DNA of 64,000 nt from assembly GCF_018780385.1 (NCBI RefSeq), contig NZ_JADMJO010000048.1, positions 124,001 through 188,000 on the forward strand, in the 5' to 3' direction. Numbering within the stretch: position 1 is the stretch's first letter; each line of letters starts with the position of its first letter. The notes under the pieces were generated by a model that had not been told where the DNA came from, made no database searches, and saw nothing but the letters and a program-made list of their open reading frames with translations. Positions 1 through 8,328 of the stretch are shown here, one piece after another. A program made the translations under genes and the position numbers. The DNA comes from Hydrogenophaga sp. Its GTDB lineage: Bacteria; Pseudomonadota; Gammaproteobacteria; Burkholderiales; Burkholderiaceae_C.

Positions 1-239
1 CACAAGCCCAACACCGGGCGGAGAAGATCGTCCAGCAGCGGTTCGTACCCGGCCTCGGGATGGGCGCGGCGAGCCAGTTGGGCCAGCGCCAGGGTGCGCT
101 CGGCCAGCGTTTCGAAAATCAGCACGGCGGGCTGTTGACGCGCAATCAACTCGCGCACCACGGGCAGGGCCGCATCGGTTCGGTCGCCCGAAAAGCCTGC
201 TGCGCATCCGATCAGCAGGTTGGGGATTTTCTTTGCCAT
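1..239 (-). CDS. AtuA-type (DUF1446) protein, N-terminal part, cut by window edge
   Basis: Reverse-strand translation from the ATG at 239 gives about 79 residues beginning MAKKIPNLLIGCAAGFSGDR and containing FETLAERTLALAQL. The GAGFSGDR-like motif and the ECLAERT-like motif are typical of the AtuA / DUF1446 family. That family includes AtuA of acyclic terpene utilisation and often travels with acyl-CoA carboxylase genes; its exact reaction is not settled. The gene runs off the left edge, so most of the protein is missing. A LysR regulator starts 80 bases away on the other strand, which suggests it controls this gene. Family assignment is firm; substrate is unknown. Confidence 0.8.
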   Translation of the reverse strand, partial: MAKKIPNLLIGCAAGFSGDRTDAALPVVRELIARQQPAVLIFETLAERTLALAQLARRAHPEAGYEPLLDDLLRPVLGL

Positions 240-319
240 TCGTGTCTCCTGGGGTCACTCTAGGGGGTTTACCATGTGCTGTGAAATCGAATGTTCAGCT
301 CAACCTATCGAAGACGCAG

Positions 320-1204
320 ATGAATATTTCAAGCCGACAGCTGGATGCATTCATCGCACTGGCCGCCCATCGACACTTCACGCGTGCAGCTGCGCATTGC
401 CATCTCTCGCAGTCTGCCTTCAGCGCCGTCATCCGGACTCTTGAGGAAGATCTGGGATTGCGGTTGTTCGACAGAAGCACCCGACACGTGGATCTGACGC
501 TGGAAGGAAGCAACTTCCTCGAATCGGCACTTCGGATCCGCGCTGAGATCGACCGTGCACTGGACGGGGTGCGCGACGCCGCGACGCTACAGCGAGGACG
601 CGTTTCGATTGCCCTGCTTCCATCGCTTGCCGCAGGGTGGCTGCCGGGCGTGCTGGCCGAGTTCAAAGCCACTTGCCCCGGTATCGAATTCGACATTGCG
701 GATGTGCTCTCGGCGCCGTGCATTGAACGCGTGGCGAACAAGACGGCCGACTTCGCGCTGGCAGCGTCTCATGCGGACACGCCCGAACTCCAGGCGCAGC
801 CGTTTTGCACCGACAGCTTCCACCTCGTGTGTCGCAGCGATCACCCGCTGGCCCGGCGCAGGTCCATCGCCATCAAGGATCTGGCGGCCTGGCCATTTGT
901 TCATCTGGCCCGCACCAGCAGCGTGCGCCAGTACCTGGAAGCCGCGCTGCGACCGCAGGTGATGAGGACCCTCGTCGAAGTGGAACAACTGGCCACCGTG
1001 ATGGGCTTTGTTCGTGCGGGACTCGGCATCAGCGTGGTGCCCACGTTGACCTTGTTCCATTTTGATCAACCCGGGATCGTTACCCGCCCTCTGTCGATAC
1101 CCGGCTTGACTCGGCAGATCTACCTGGTGCGGCGCAGAGACCGCAGTCTGTCGGTCGCCGCGCAGGCGGTGCATGACCTGATGGTTCAGCGGCGACCCGA
1201 ATGA
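320..1204 (+). CDS. LysR-family transcriptional regulator
   Basis: A 294-residue protein with an N-terminal LysR helix-turn-helix (FTRAAAHCHLSQSAFSAVIR, about residues 16-35) and a LysR substrate-binding domain to the end (GLGISVVP near the C-terminus is typical). I chose the ATG at 320 because the protein then begins MNISSRQLDAFIALA, the normal start of this family; the frame is open upstream to 233 but that stretch looks non-coding and would overlap the neighbouring gene. It diverges from the AtuA-type gene and probably regulates it in response to a metabolite of that pathway. It converges on the TerC gene, with 27 bases between the stops. Confidence 0.9.
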   Translation: MNISSRQLDAFIALAAHRHFTRAAAHCHLSQSAFSAVIRTLEEDLGLRLFDRSTRHVDLTLEGSNFLESALRIRAEIDRALDGVRDAATLQRGRVSIALLPSLAAGWLPGVLAEFKATCPGIEFDIADVLSAPCIERVANKTADFALAASHADTPELQAQPFCTDSFHLVCRSDHPLARRRSIAIKDLAAWPFVHLARTSSVRQYLEAALRPQVMRTLVEVEQLATVMGFVRAGLGISVVPTLTLFHFDQPGIVTRPLSIPGLTRQIYLVRRRDRSLSVAAQAVHDLMVQRRPE

Positions 1205-1231
1205 CAGGCAGATCGCTGATCGCGCTGAGCG

Positions 1232-1993
1232 TCAGTCTTTGCTTGATGCGCTGGCGAGCGCCTGCCGCTTGGCGCGCGATCGGATGTTGAGGCTCTCGAC
1301 GAGCAGCGAAAAGGCCATCGCAGCGTAGATGTAGCCCTTGGGGACCTCTTGGTCGAATGCTTCGGCCGTGAGCGCCATACCCACCATCACCAGGAAGGCC
1401 AACGCCAGCACCTTGACCGAGGGATGGCGATCCACAAATTCGCCAATGGGCTTGGCGGCCACCAGCATCACACCCACGGAGACCACCACCGCAGCAACCA
1501 TCACGCTGATCTGGTCAACCATGCCCACGGCGGTGATCACCGAGTCGAGTGAGAACACGATGTCGATGATGGCGATCTGGCCGATGATTCCCCAGAACAG
1601 CTTCGAGCCCGCAGCTTTCATGGCCACGGTATCGGTGGCCGGCGGTGCATGCTGCTCGCGAGCCTCCACCTCCACGAAGATTTCATGCGAAGCCTTGTAG
1701 AGCAGAAACAGGCCGCCGAACAGCAAGACCAGGTCGCGTCCGCTGATGCCCTGGCCCAGCACGCTGAAGATGTCTGCCGTCAGACCCATTACCCATGTCA
1801 GTGTGAACAGCAGCATGAGCCGCGAGACCATGGCGAAACCCAACCCCACGCGACGGGCCTTGTCGCGCAAATGCGGCGGCAGGCGGCCCACCAGGATGGA
1901 AATGAAAATGATGTTGTCGATGCCCAGAACGATCTCGAGGGCTGTGAGCATCGCGAAGGCGATCCAGATGTTGGGATCCGAAAGGAGTTCCAT
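1232..1993 (-). CDS. TerC-family integral membrane protein
   Basis: A 253-residue polytopic inner membrane protein. The N-terminal EIVLGIDNIIFISIL and the internal IAIIDIVFSLDSVITAVGM are the two conserved acidic membrane motifs of the TerC family. Members include tellurium-resistance TerC and manganese exporters such as Alx; here the ion is not known. Seven or so membrane segments are visible, with a charged loop near residues 105-130. No strong ribosome binding site precedes the ATG at 1993. Two hairpins lie in the leader (see 2035-2083). A small exported CzcI-like protein is encoded just upstream on the same strand, which would fit a shared metal-stress role, but this is inference. Confidence 0.85.
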   Translation of the reverse strand: MELLSDPNIWIAFAMLTALEIVLGIDNIIFISILVGRLPPHLRDKARRVGLGFAMVSRLMLLFTLTWVMGLTADIFSVLGQGISGRDLVLLFGGLFLLYKASHEIFVEVEAREQHAPPATDTVAMKAAGSKLFWGIIGQIAIIDIVFSLDSVITAVGMVDQISVMVAAVVVSVGVMLVAAKPIGEFVDRHPSVKVLALAFLVMVGMALTAEAFDQEVPKGYIYAAMAFSLLVESLNIRSRAKRQALASASSKD

Positions 1994-2034
1994 GATGGAG
2001 AGTGCCAGGTTGGGTTGCCCGCAAGGACAAGGGA

Positions 2035-2083
2035 GACGGTGGGGCCCGTCGGTTGTTGCCTCGTCCGAGCAGGACGCGGCAAC
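2035..2083 (-). promoter_or_regulatory. Two adjacent hairpins in the leader of the TerC gene
   Basis: On the plus strand GACGG (2035-2039) pairs with CCGTC (2046-2050). Then GTTGCC (2055-2060) and GTCC (2063-2066) pair with GGAC (2072-2075) and GGCAAC (2078-2083), giving ten pairs with a small internal loop. The element sits between the stop of the CzcI-like gene and the TerC start. It has no U-tract, so it is not a standard terminator. TerC genes elsewhere are often controlled by the yybP-ykoY manganese riboswitch, but I do not see that consensus here. Confidence 0.35.
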
Positions 2084-2099
2084 GCTCAGGAAGCGGTGC

Positions 2100-2447
2100 T
2101 TATGTCTGAGGCGGGCGCTGCAGCCCGGCGAGTGTTGGGGGCGTCCAGTCGGGTGATGCCAGTGCGAGTGGCATGTCCCGGGAATCTGCTTGCAAGAGGT
2201 GATTCCACGTCAGATCCAGGCACTCGGGCAGGTCGGGCTTGGCGTCATGGAGATCGTGTTCAGCATTCAGCACTGACAGATGCTCGTGCTGAACAGCTTT
2301 GGACTCCTCATCCGTCACGCTGATCACGCTGATCACGCTGATGTCCGACTCGGCGAAAGAGACCCCGATCCTGCCTTGTCCATAGGCAAGCGCGCTCATG
2401 CTGCAGAAGAACTGCAATGCAAGAATGACGATGACCCAGCGACGCAT
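2100..2447 (-). CDS. Small exported protein, possibly CzcI-like
   Basis: A 115-residue protein with a clear signal peptide (MRRWVIVILALQFFCSMSALA, about residues 1-21). The mature part is short, acidic and contains several histidines (HEHLSVLNAEHDLHDAKPDLPEC). This layout resembles CzcI-type proteins, small periplasmic proteins found with cation-resistance operons, but the similarity is by general look only. An ISVISVISV stretch near residue 38 is encoded by a nine-base tandem repeat. It lies upstream of TerC on the same strand with about 107 bases between. Real coding status is likely; function is uncertain. Confidence 0.55.
   Translation of the reverse strand: MRRWVIVILALQFFCSMSALAYGQGRIGVSFAESDISVISVISVTDEESKAVQHEHLSVLNAEHDLHDAKPDLPECLDLTWNHLLQADSRDMPLALASPDWTPPTLAGLQRPPQT
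2315..2341. repeat. Nine-base tandem repeat, three copies, inside a coding region
   Basis: TCACGCTGA occurs three times in perfect tandem. On the minus strand it encodes a repeated Ser-Val-Ile unit near the start of the mature CzcI-like protein. Because the unit is a multiple of three, copy-number change would keep the frame. Confidence 0.9.
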
Positions 2448-2568
2448 GATGCGCGCAGTTTACCGCGATGCAGTCACGGTTCCGGGTTCTTGCCGTGGTC
2501 AGGTGGAATGCTTCGATCACCGAACAGAGACACCGGGTTGGTGCGTGTGGAGGTCCGAAATCAGCGCG

Positions 2569-4440
2569 TCATGCTTGTTTCGTGAACCCATCGCGACCCC
2601 AGCTTTCGCTACCCACGCCGTGGTGCACGAAGAAGAGTCCTGTGGGGTCGTATTTCGCCTTCACGCTGGCCAACCTCGGATAGTTCAACCCCCAGAAAGA
2701 CTGCTGCCACCCGGTGTTGAAGTAATCGCTCTCCGCCACGTAGGACCCGGCGTTCGGAACCAGCTTTCGAACTTCGTCCATGGCGCGCCCGACCGCTTGT
2801 GCACGCGTGCGAGCCAACGTGGTGTTGGGCTCGTGGCCCGGGACACCGGGGAAGGCTGGCTGCTCCTCCGCGCCGCTGATGGCGAGCGCGAAAGCATCCA
2901 GCACGGCCGGATTCATTGCCGTGTCCTTTGCGGCAGCCACCGCATCAGCCGAGGCACCTGCAAGCCCTTTGTTCACGTGCAAGGACACGCCCCAATGCCG
3001 GGTTGCGGAGTGCAGGGCGTCGCACAGCGCCTTGCGTTGTCCATCCTGCAACAACGCCGCCGGGAGCCAGGCTGACTGATAGCCATGCAGGACTTGGCCT
3101 GACTGGCGCTGATCGCCTGGCCAGAAGACGTTGCTCGCCGGAGCGCCGGGCCGATCATCGGTGCTGATGAAGCCGAGCATCCTCTTGATCAGCGTGGGAG
3201 CCCAGAAATCCCGGGCGGAGGTTGCCACAATCGGAAGAAATGGAAGCTCTACCTTGAAGTCATCCGGCGCGCTTTCGACGAGATCCATGAATGGCCTCCA
3301 GATCGCCTGCGCCTGACTTCGATCGAGTCCTTGAAAGACCATCGAGATCGACAGGATGTTGTTGGGCCGAAAGCGGATCTGCTCGCCCCAGTTCGGGTTC
3401 ATCAGCTTCTCGCTGTAGAAGTCAAGGACATGACCTATCAGTTGACGATACGCGGCTGGCGATGTGGCCTGGATCGTCATGTTCACCGCTCCAAAGTTCA
3501 ACGGCAGTCTGTGAACCCGCAACGTGAGTGAAGTGACGACGCCGAAACTGCCACCACCCCCGCCCTTGAGGGCCCAGAACAGGTCCGGATGGGTGCACGC
3601 GTTCACCACTCGGATGACGCCATCGGCCGTGACGACTTCGGCCTGAAGCAGACTGCTGGCGGCGAGCCCGTAGGCTTTGGAGAAACTCCCGAACCCGCCG
3701 CTCTGAACGAGCCCGGCCACACCGACTGTCATGCACCCCCCGCCTTGAACATACCCGCCCGCTCGCGTGGTCACGGCGTCATAGACGTGGCCCCAGAGCG
3801 CGCCGGCTCCAATCGTGACGGCTTGCATCGGCTTCGCGGTGGCCTCGCACCCTGCAGCGACAAACGAGTCGTGAAGCATGATGTCGTTCATCTTGCGCGT
3901 CCAGATGAGCAAGGAATCGGGTGCATTCGATGTGCCCTGGTAGCTGTGGCCTCCGCCCTTCACGACGAGGCGCAGATTGTGTTCGCGGGCAAAGTTGACG
4001 GCGGCAACCACGTGCGCCGTGCTGCGTGCTGCCACCGCATAGACGCTGGGTGCGGTAGTCCAGGCGTCTACCCATCCCAGCGTCTGGGTCAGTGCGACCT
4101 CTTCACCGATGAAGTAGGGGTTCTTGACCGCTTTGAACAGCTGCGTGCACGCCGCCCCGGAAGCTGCATTGAGACACTCCACCAGAGGAGATCGAACTCT
4201 GATCAATGCGCCTCCAACTTGTTCGCCAAGTTGCCTCCAGCGTGATTCGGTTGGCCATGACGGATCGCCCGGCCGAACGCGCGCACCGGTCACGGGGGCC
4301 GCAATGGCAGACTTTGAGAAAAGTCCCGTGAGCCAGTGTCCGGCGAAGATGGGCATGGCTGCGGCGATCCGCAGCAGTCGACGTCTGGATGGGCGAGGCG
4401 GCTTTTTTGGAGAGTGATCGGAGTCGGGGCGTTGCGGCAT
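2569..4440 (-). CDS. Tat-exported FAD-dependent oxidoreductase, berberine-bridge-enzyme type
   Basis: A 623-residue flavoprotein. A twin-arginine signal (SRRRLLRIAAAMP, about residues 18-30) is followed by the FAD_binding_4 domain with VVKGGGHSYQG near residue 165 and by a BBE domain at the C-terminus (FWGLNYPRLASVKAKYDP). His165 and Cys236 (in VQGGGCMTVG) match the two positions that hold FAD covalently in the bicovalent members. Such enzymes oxidise sugars, alkaloids or other alcohols with oxygen; the substrate here is unknown. I chose the ATG at 4440 because AAGGAG precedes it and the Tat motif then falls in the right place; the frame is open further to 4539. It stands alone, with no redox partner gene beside it. 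Confidence 0.85.
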   Translation of the reverse strand: MPQRPDSDHSPKKPPRPSRRRLLRIAAAMPIFAGHWLTGLFSKSAIAAPVTGARVRPGDPSWPTESRWRQLGEQVGGALIRVRSPLVECLNAASGAACTQLFKAVKNPYFIGEEVALTQTLGWVDAWTTAPSVYAVAARSTAHVVAAVNFAREHNLRLVVKGGGHSYQGTSNAPDSLLIWTRKMNDIMLHDSFVAAGCEATAKPMQAVTIGAGALWGHVYDAVTTRAGGYVQGGGCMTVGVAGLVQSGGFGSFSKAYGLAASSLLQAEVVTADGVIRVVNACTHPDLFWALKGGGGGSFGVVTSLTLRVHRLPLNFGAVNMTIQATSPAAYRQLIGHVLDFYSEKLMNPNWGEQIRFRPNNILSISMVFQGLDRSQAQAIWRPFMDLVESAPDDFKVELPFLPIVATSARDFWAPTLIKRMLGFISTDDRPGAPASNVFWPGDQRQSGQVLHGYQSAWLPAALLQDGQRKALCDALHSATRHWGVSLHVNKGLAGASADAVAAAKDTAMNPAVLDAFALAISGAEEQPAFPGVPGHEPNTTLARTRAQAVGRAMDEVRKLVPNAGSYVAESDYFNTGWQQSFWGLNYPRLASVKAKYDPTGLFFVHHGVGSESWGRDGFTKQA

Positions 4441-4560
4441 GGAAACTCCTTGGGCCAGCCTGTCCAAGGACTTGCATCCCGTTGGCAACAGGGTTGACTT
4501 GCTTTTTCTCGACGGTGTCTTCGACCGCACCAATGGCACCTGAAACAGGCCTTCAAGCGC

Positions 4561-5691
4561 TCACAAGTTGCGGGAAGGGGTGGAGTTCTCTTCCAGCGCG
4601 GCGCCAGGCAACTCGAAAGTGAAGATGCTGCCTGTGCCGACACCACCACTCCACCCTGAAATGTTTCCGGCATGCATCTCAACAATGGAGCGCGCCAACG
4701 CGAGCCCGATTCCCAGGCCCCCCCGGCTGCTTTCCATCACCTCTTCACCTTGGGCAAACAAGACAAAAAGCTGATCGATGGTCGCTGGCTCCATCCCCAC
4801 ACCATTGTCTGAAACGCTCACCCGCAGCCAGTCGTTGACCACGCGGGCTTGCAACGTGATGATTTCGCCGTCCGGTGAAAACTTCACCGCGTTGGACAGC
4901 AGGTTCTGCACCACCTGGATGAGGCGAATCTCGTCGGCATTCAAGAAGATGTCACCCTCTGGCAGGTCGACGTTGAGCACCTGTGATCGAGCGTTCAACG
5001 ATGGCCAGACTGCTTCGACGGCCTGTGTCACGACGCTGTTGAACGTGATCCGTTCAGGCCTGATCTGAATCTTGCCGCTCGTGAGCCGTCCGGCGTCCAA
5101 CAGGTCGCCCAGCAACCGGTTGAGATGGGAAAGTTGACGGTCCAGGACGTCGCGGGCGATCAACAGCGATGAGCTCAGCGATGTCTCCCGCTGCATGAGC
5201 GTCACAGCGTTTCGCATGGGCGCCAGGGGATTGCGAAGTTCATGGCCCAGCATCGCCAGAAACTCGTTCGTGCGACGCAAGGAGGCCTCCAACTCGTGCA
5301 TCGTGTGGCGTTCGCTCATGTCGCGAGTCACCTTGGCAAAGCCTGCCAGTTCTCCCTCGTCGGTATGGATGGGTGTGAGTACGATGTTCGCCCAGAACGT
5401 CGTTCCATTTTTCCGTACGCGCCACCCTTCCTCCTCCGTTCTGCCGTGGAGGAGAGCCCTTTGCAGTTGCCAGGCTGGGAGTCCCTCCGCGCGGTCCTGC
5501 TGGCGAAAGAACATGCTGTAGTGCTTGCCGATCACCTCTGGGGCGGAGTAGCCCTTGATCAACTCGGCACCCCGGTTCCAGCTCTGGACATGACCCTGCG
5601 GGTCGAGCATGTAGATGGCGTAATCGCGCACGGCATCCAGTAGCCTCAGGCGCTCCGAGTCTGTCAAATCCGCGCGATCGAGGGTCGACAT
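4561..5691 (-). CDS. PAS-domain sensor histidine kinase (orphan)
   Basis: A 376-residue soluble kinase. A PAS domain fills about residues 13-125 (YAIYMLDPQGHVQSWNRGAE). The HisKA dimerisation helix holds the phospho-accepting His150 in FLAMLGHELRNPLAP, and the ATPase domain shows the N box (VVQNLLSNAVKFS), G1 (DNGVGM) and G2 (GLGIGLALA). There are no membrane segments, so it should sense a cytoplasmic signal through the PAS fold. The ATG at 5691 (MSTLDRADLT) is preferred over upstream codons because the leader reads as non-coding. No receiver domain or response regulator gene is adjacent, so its partner lies elsewhere. Confidence 0.88.
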   Translation of the reverse strand: MSTLDRADLTDSERLRLLDAVRDYAIYMLDPQGHVQSWNRGAELIKGYSAPEVIGKHYSMFFRQQDRAEGLPAWQLQRALLHGRTEEEGWRVRKNGTTFWANIVLTPIHTDEGELAGFAKVTRDMSERHTMHELEASLRRTNEFLAMLGHELRNPLAPMRNAVTLMQRETSLSSSLLIARDVLDRQLSHLNRLLGDLLDAGRLTSGKIQIRPERITFNSVVTQAVEAVWPSLNARSQVLNVDLPEGDIFLNADEIRLIQVVQNLLSNAVKFSPDGEIITLQARVVNDWLRVSVSDNGVGMEPATIDQLFVLFAQGEEVMESSRGGLGIGLALARSIVEMHAGNISGWSGGVGTGSIFTFELPGAALEENSTPSRNL

Positions 5692-5915
5692 GAAGTTCCA
5701 CTCCGGAATGAGACAAGTGGCAAGGACTGTACTGCAACGCAGGCGGCATGGGCCCTGCGGTGGGAGCACGCTCTGTGGTCGAGGGGAGCGATGCAGTTCG
5801 ACGGACTTTCTTCGGTTGCCTCAGCTCCGCGGTCTGCGGCCGCAGGAATGCCAATTGCCCTGTGAACGGGATGGGGCCCTTGAAGAGACACTGGCGCGAA
5901 TGAATGGAGGTGCAC

Positions 5916-6407
5916 ATGTTCGAACTCTCAGTGCCGTGGTGGGCGCTTTCTCTGCGGGTGGCGATTGTTTACGCCTCACTGCTGGTGCTGGTTCGCCTGT
6001 CCGGCAAGCGCACCGTGGGCCAGTTCACCCCCTTCGACCTGCTGGTGGTCCTGTTGTTGAGCGAAGCGGTCTCCGCCGGGATGGTCGGTGAGGACCACTC
6101 GGTCACCGGCGCACTGGTGGCAGCGGTCACCCTGGTTGCGTTCAACTGGCTGGTGGCCGTGGCGACCGCTCGCAGCACCCGTTTGCAGACGCTGATGGAA
6201 GGCGCTCCCGTGCTCATCGGGCGGGACGGGCGGCTGTATGCAGACGCACTGAAAAGGAATCATGTGCCCCGGATCGACGTCGAGCGCGCGCTGCGCGAGG
6301 CCGACTGCGACCTGAAGGATCTGAAATACGCGTTTCTGGAGGCCGATGGCGGGATCAGCGTCTTGAAGGAGTCGTCCGGTGACGTGCAGCAGAAGAGCGG
6401 TGTCTGA
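5916..6407 (+). CDS. DUF421 / YetF-family membrane protein
   Basis: A 163-residue protein with three N-terminal membrane helices (about residues 6-85) followed by a small soluble domain. The sequences RLSGKRTVGQFTPFDLLVVLLLSEAVS and GAPVLIGRDGRLYADALKRNHV are hallmarks of DUF421 proteins (YetF, YcaP). Their biochemical role is not established. GGAGG lies six bases before the ATG at 5916, so that start is preferred to the in-frame ATG at 5904. It is flanked by genes on the opposite strand and seems to be its own transcription unit. Confidence 0.88.
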   Translation: MFELSVPWWALSLRVAIVYASLLVLVRLSGKRTVGQFTPFDLLVVLLLSEAVSAGMVGEDHSVTGALVAAVTLVAFNWLVAVATARSTRLQTLMEGAPVLIGRDGRLYADALKRNHVPRIDVERALREADCDLKDLKYAFLEADGGISVLKESSGDVQQKSGV

Positions 6408-6421
6408 GTTGTCGAGCTGCT

Positions 6422-7240
6422 TCAGGCGCCGGGAACGCACACCATCGCGATGCTGACCCAGACACCGAAGCTGAAGTAGGGCGTCAGCCAGAGCGCATCG
6501 GCCTTCCACGCGGCCCAACTGCCGCTGCACACGCGGCGGTCCCAGGCGTCACGCGCGCCCTGGTCGAAGCGCATGTAAGCCTGCCCATTGGCGCGGCCGT
6601 GGCGGTAACGGCGCCAGTACATCGGCGCGTCCACGCCGAGGACATAAGCCACGAAGGCCAGCGAGCACAGAATCCCGAAGATCGCCAACGAGTTGACCCA
6701 GCCACTGCTGTCGAGGGCGATGCTGGCCAGCAGGGCCGCCATCCAGGAAAAGCCAGCCGCCCACAGCATGGACTCGACGGCCTGGGTGATGTGATTCAGC
6801 GTCAGCACGCTGTGCCAGCAGAAACCCTGCGCCACCACCATGAACATCGGGACCACCCAGGCGGCCTGCTGCACCCACGGCATGTCGGCGTGCACGCCCA
6901 GCTGGTTGACCAGCAGCCCCAGTTGCACCGCGAAACAGATCTCGGCGACCGTGGCTGCGGCGCGGCCCAGGAAGATGCTGGACAGGCGCGTGTCCACCAC
7001 CACGAGGCGCTCGAGGTCCACCCGGGGAAGCACCGAGCGGTAGGCGCACACCAGCACGTAGACGCCAGACAACGCGAGCTGCAAACCCCCGTGGATCCCG
7101 CTGACGGGCCCGAAGTGCCACACGGCCAGCCACAGGCAAACGTTCAACGCGGCGAGCGCGCACATTGCCCGCCACCATGACCGCACGTTCGCGTCTGCTC
7201 CAGCGAGTCCTAGCGCAATATTGTGGCGAAGTGATGACAT
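6422..7240 (-). CDS. Polytopic membrane protein of unknown function
   Basis: A 272-residue protein with about six or seven hydrophobic segments (for example around residues 25-43, 52-66, 98-112, 125-140 and 160-205) and a cytoplasmic-looking charged stretch near residues 208-240 (YWRRYRHGRANGQAYMRFDQG). I recognise no domain or motif. It converges with the DUF421 gene, with 14 bases between stops. The reading frame is open throughout and codon use matches the neighbours, so it is very likely real. Confidence 0.7.
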   Translation of the reverse strand: MSSLRHNIALGLAGADANVRSWWRAMCALAALNVCLWLAVWHFGPVSGIHGGLQLALSGVYVLVCAYRSVLPRVDLERLVVVDTRLSSIFLGRAAATVAEICFAVQLGLLVNQLGVHADMPWVQQAAWVVPMFMVVAQGFCWHSVLTLNHITQAVESMLWAAGFSWMAALLASIALDSSGWVNSLAIFGILCSLAFVAYVLGVDAPMYWRRYRHGRANGQAYMRFDQGARDAWDRRVCSGSWAAWKADALWLTPYFSFGVWVSIAMVCVPGA

Positions 7241-7446
7241 CAGGCGACGAGCTTAACCGGGTGACGATGGCAGAAGCAAGCGCCTTTGGGGCAATGGGTC
7301 GCCGACCGGCGCAGTGCATCGGCATGTCCTTGATTTCCCTTGACGCGGCGAGGCAGGGCTCAGATAAACGAAGCTTCCGGTTCGACAAACATTCCGACAC
7401 ACTTTCCGCGCGGGTGTGATCAACAAACCATCAGGAGGGGAAAACT

Positions 7447-8319
7447 ATGAAGAACAAGTTCAAATCCATCGTGGGCGCAGCGCTGCTTTGCTGCGCACTG
7501 GGTGCTGTCGTCACCACCCCGTCCCTGGCATTCGCCCAGGACACGGCGGAGCAGCAAGAGATGACCCGCCAGATCCAGGCACTGGGTTGGTACAAGACCG
7601 GTCAGACGGGCGATATTGCCGGCAAGGCCACGTTTGTCGCGACGCAGAAGCACACCTTCCTGAACTCCGCCGACACCGACAGATTCCTGATCATCAACGG
7701 CAACCCGCCCCGAGGTTCGGCGTACACGGTGGCCCCCACGGAGTCCGATTGGTTTGCCGTCCTGAGCTTCTCTCCGGAGGGGTATATCAAGGACGACGAG
7801 AAAATCGACGCGGAAGCACTTCTCACCTCACTGAAGGAGTCCAGCGCGGCCGAAGGTGAAAACAGGCGCAAGGCCGGCTACAACGCCCTCTCCGTTGTGG
7901 GTTGGGCCATCCCTCCTCGATACGACACCACCACCAATCGCCTGGAATGGGCCACACTGCTCCGCGATGAAACCGATCAGTCCATGCTGGCCAATGTGAG
8001 CACGAAGATTCTGGGTCGAAGTGGATTCACCAACGTCACCTTGGTCTCCAACTCTCCACAAACCGTCGAGAAGGATCTCGCTGACTTCAAACTTGCCATG
8101 GCCAACTTCAGCTACGTCAGCGGCGAGAAGTACAGCGACTGGAAGCAAGGCGACAAGGTGGCCGCCTACGGGTTGGGCGCCCTGGTGTTGGGCGGCGCTG
8201 CCGCCGTGGCCACCAGCAAAGGCGGCTTCAAGGCCATCGGCATAGCCATCCTGGCCGGCGTTGCGGCCTTGTGGGGCGTTGTCAAACGATTCGTCAGCCG
8301 CAAGAAGACGCCCCAATGA
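7447..8319 (+). CDS. DUF2167-family exported membrane protein
   Basis: A 290-residue protein. A signal peptide covers about residues 1-30 (ends SLAFAQ). The large exported domain includes LNSADTDRFLIINGNPPRGSAY and VVGWAIPPRYD, which are typical of DUF2167. Two hydrophobic segments near the C-terminus (about residues 240-280) and a basic tail (RFVSRKKTPQ) anchor it in the membrane. AGGAGGGG precedes the ATG, a strong ribosome binding site. The family's role is unknown. It leads a compact unit with the two following genes: nine bases separate it from the next, and the third overlaps the second. Confidence 0.85.
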   Translation: MKNKFKSIVGAALLCCALGAVVTTPSLAFAQDTAEQQEMTRQIQALGWYKTGQTGDIAGKATFVATQKHTFLNSADTDRFLIINGNPPRGSAYTVAPTESDWFAVLSFSPEGYIKDDEKIDAEALLTSLKESSAAEGENRRKAGYNALSVVGWAIPPRYDTTTNRLEWATLLRDETDQSMLANVSTKILGRSGFTNVTLVSNSPQTVEKDLADFKLAMANFSYVSGEKYSDWKQGDKVAAYGLGALVLGGAAAVATSKGGFKAIGIAILAGVAALWGVVKRFVSRKKTPQ

Positions 8320-8328
8320 AGGTCCTCC

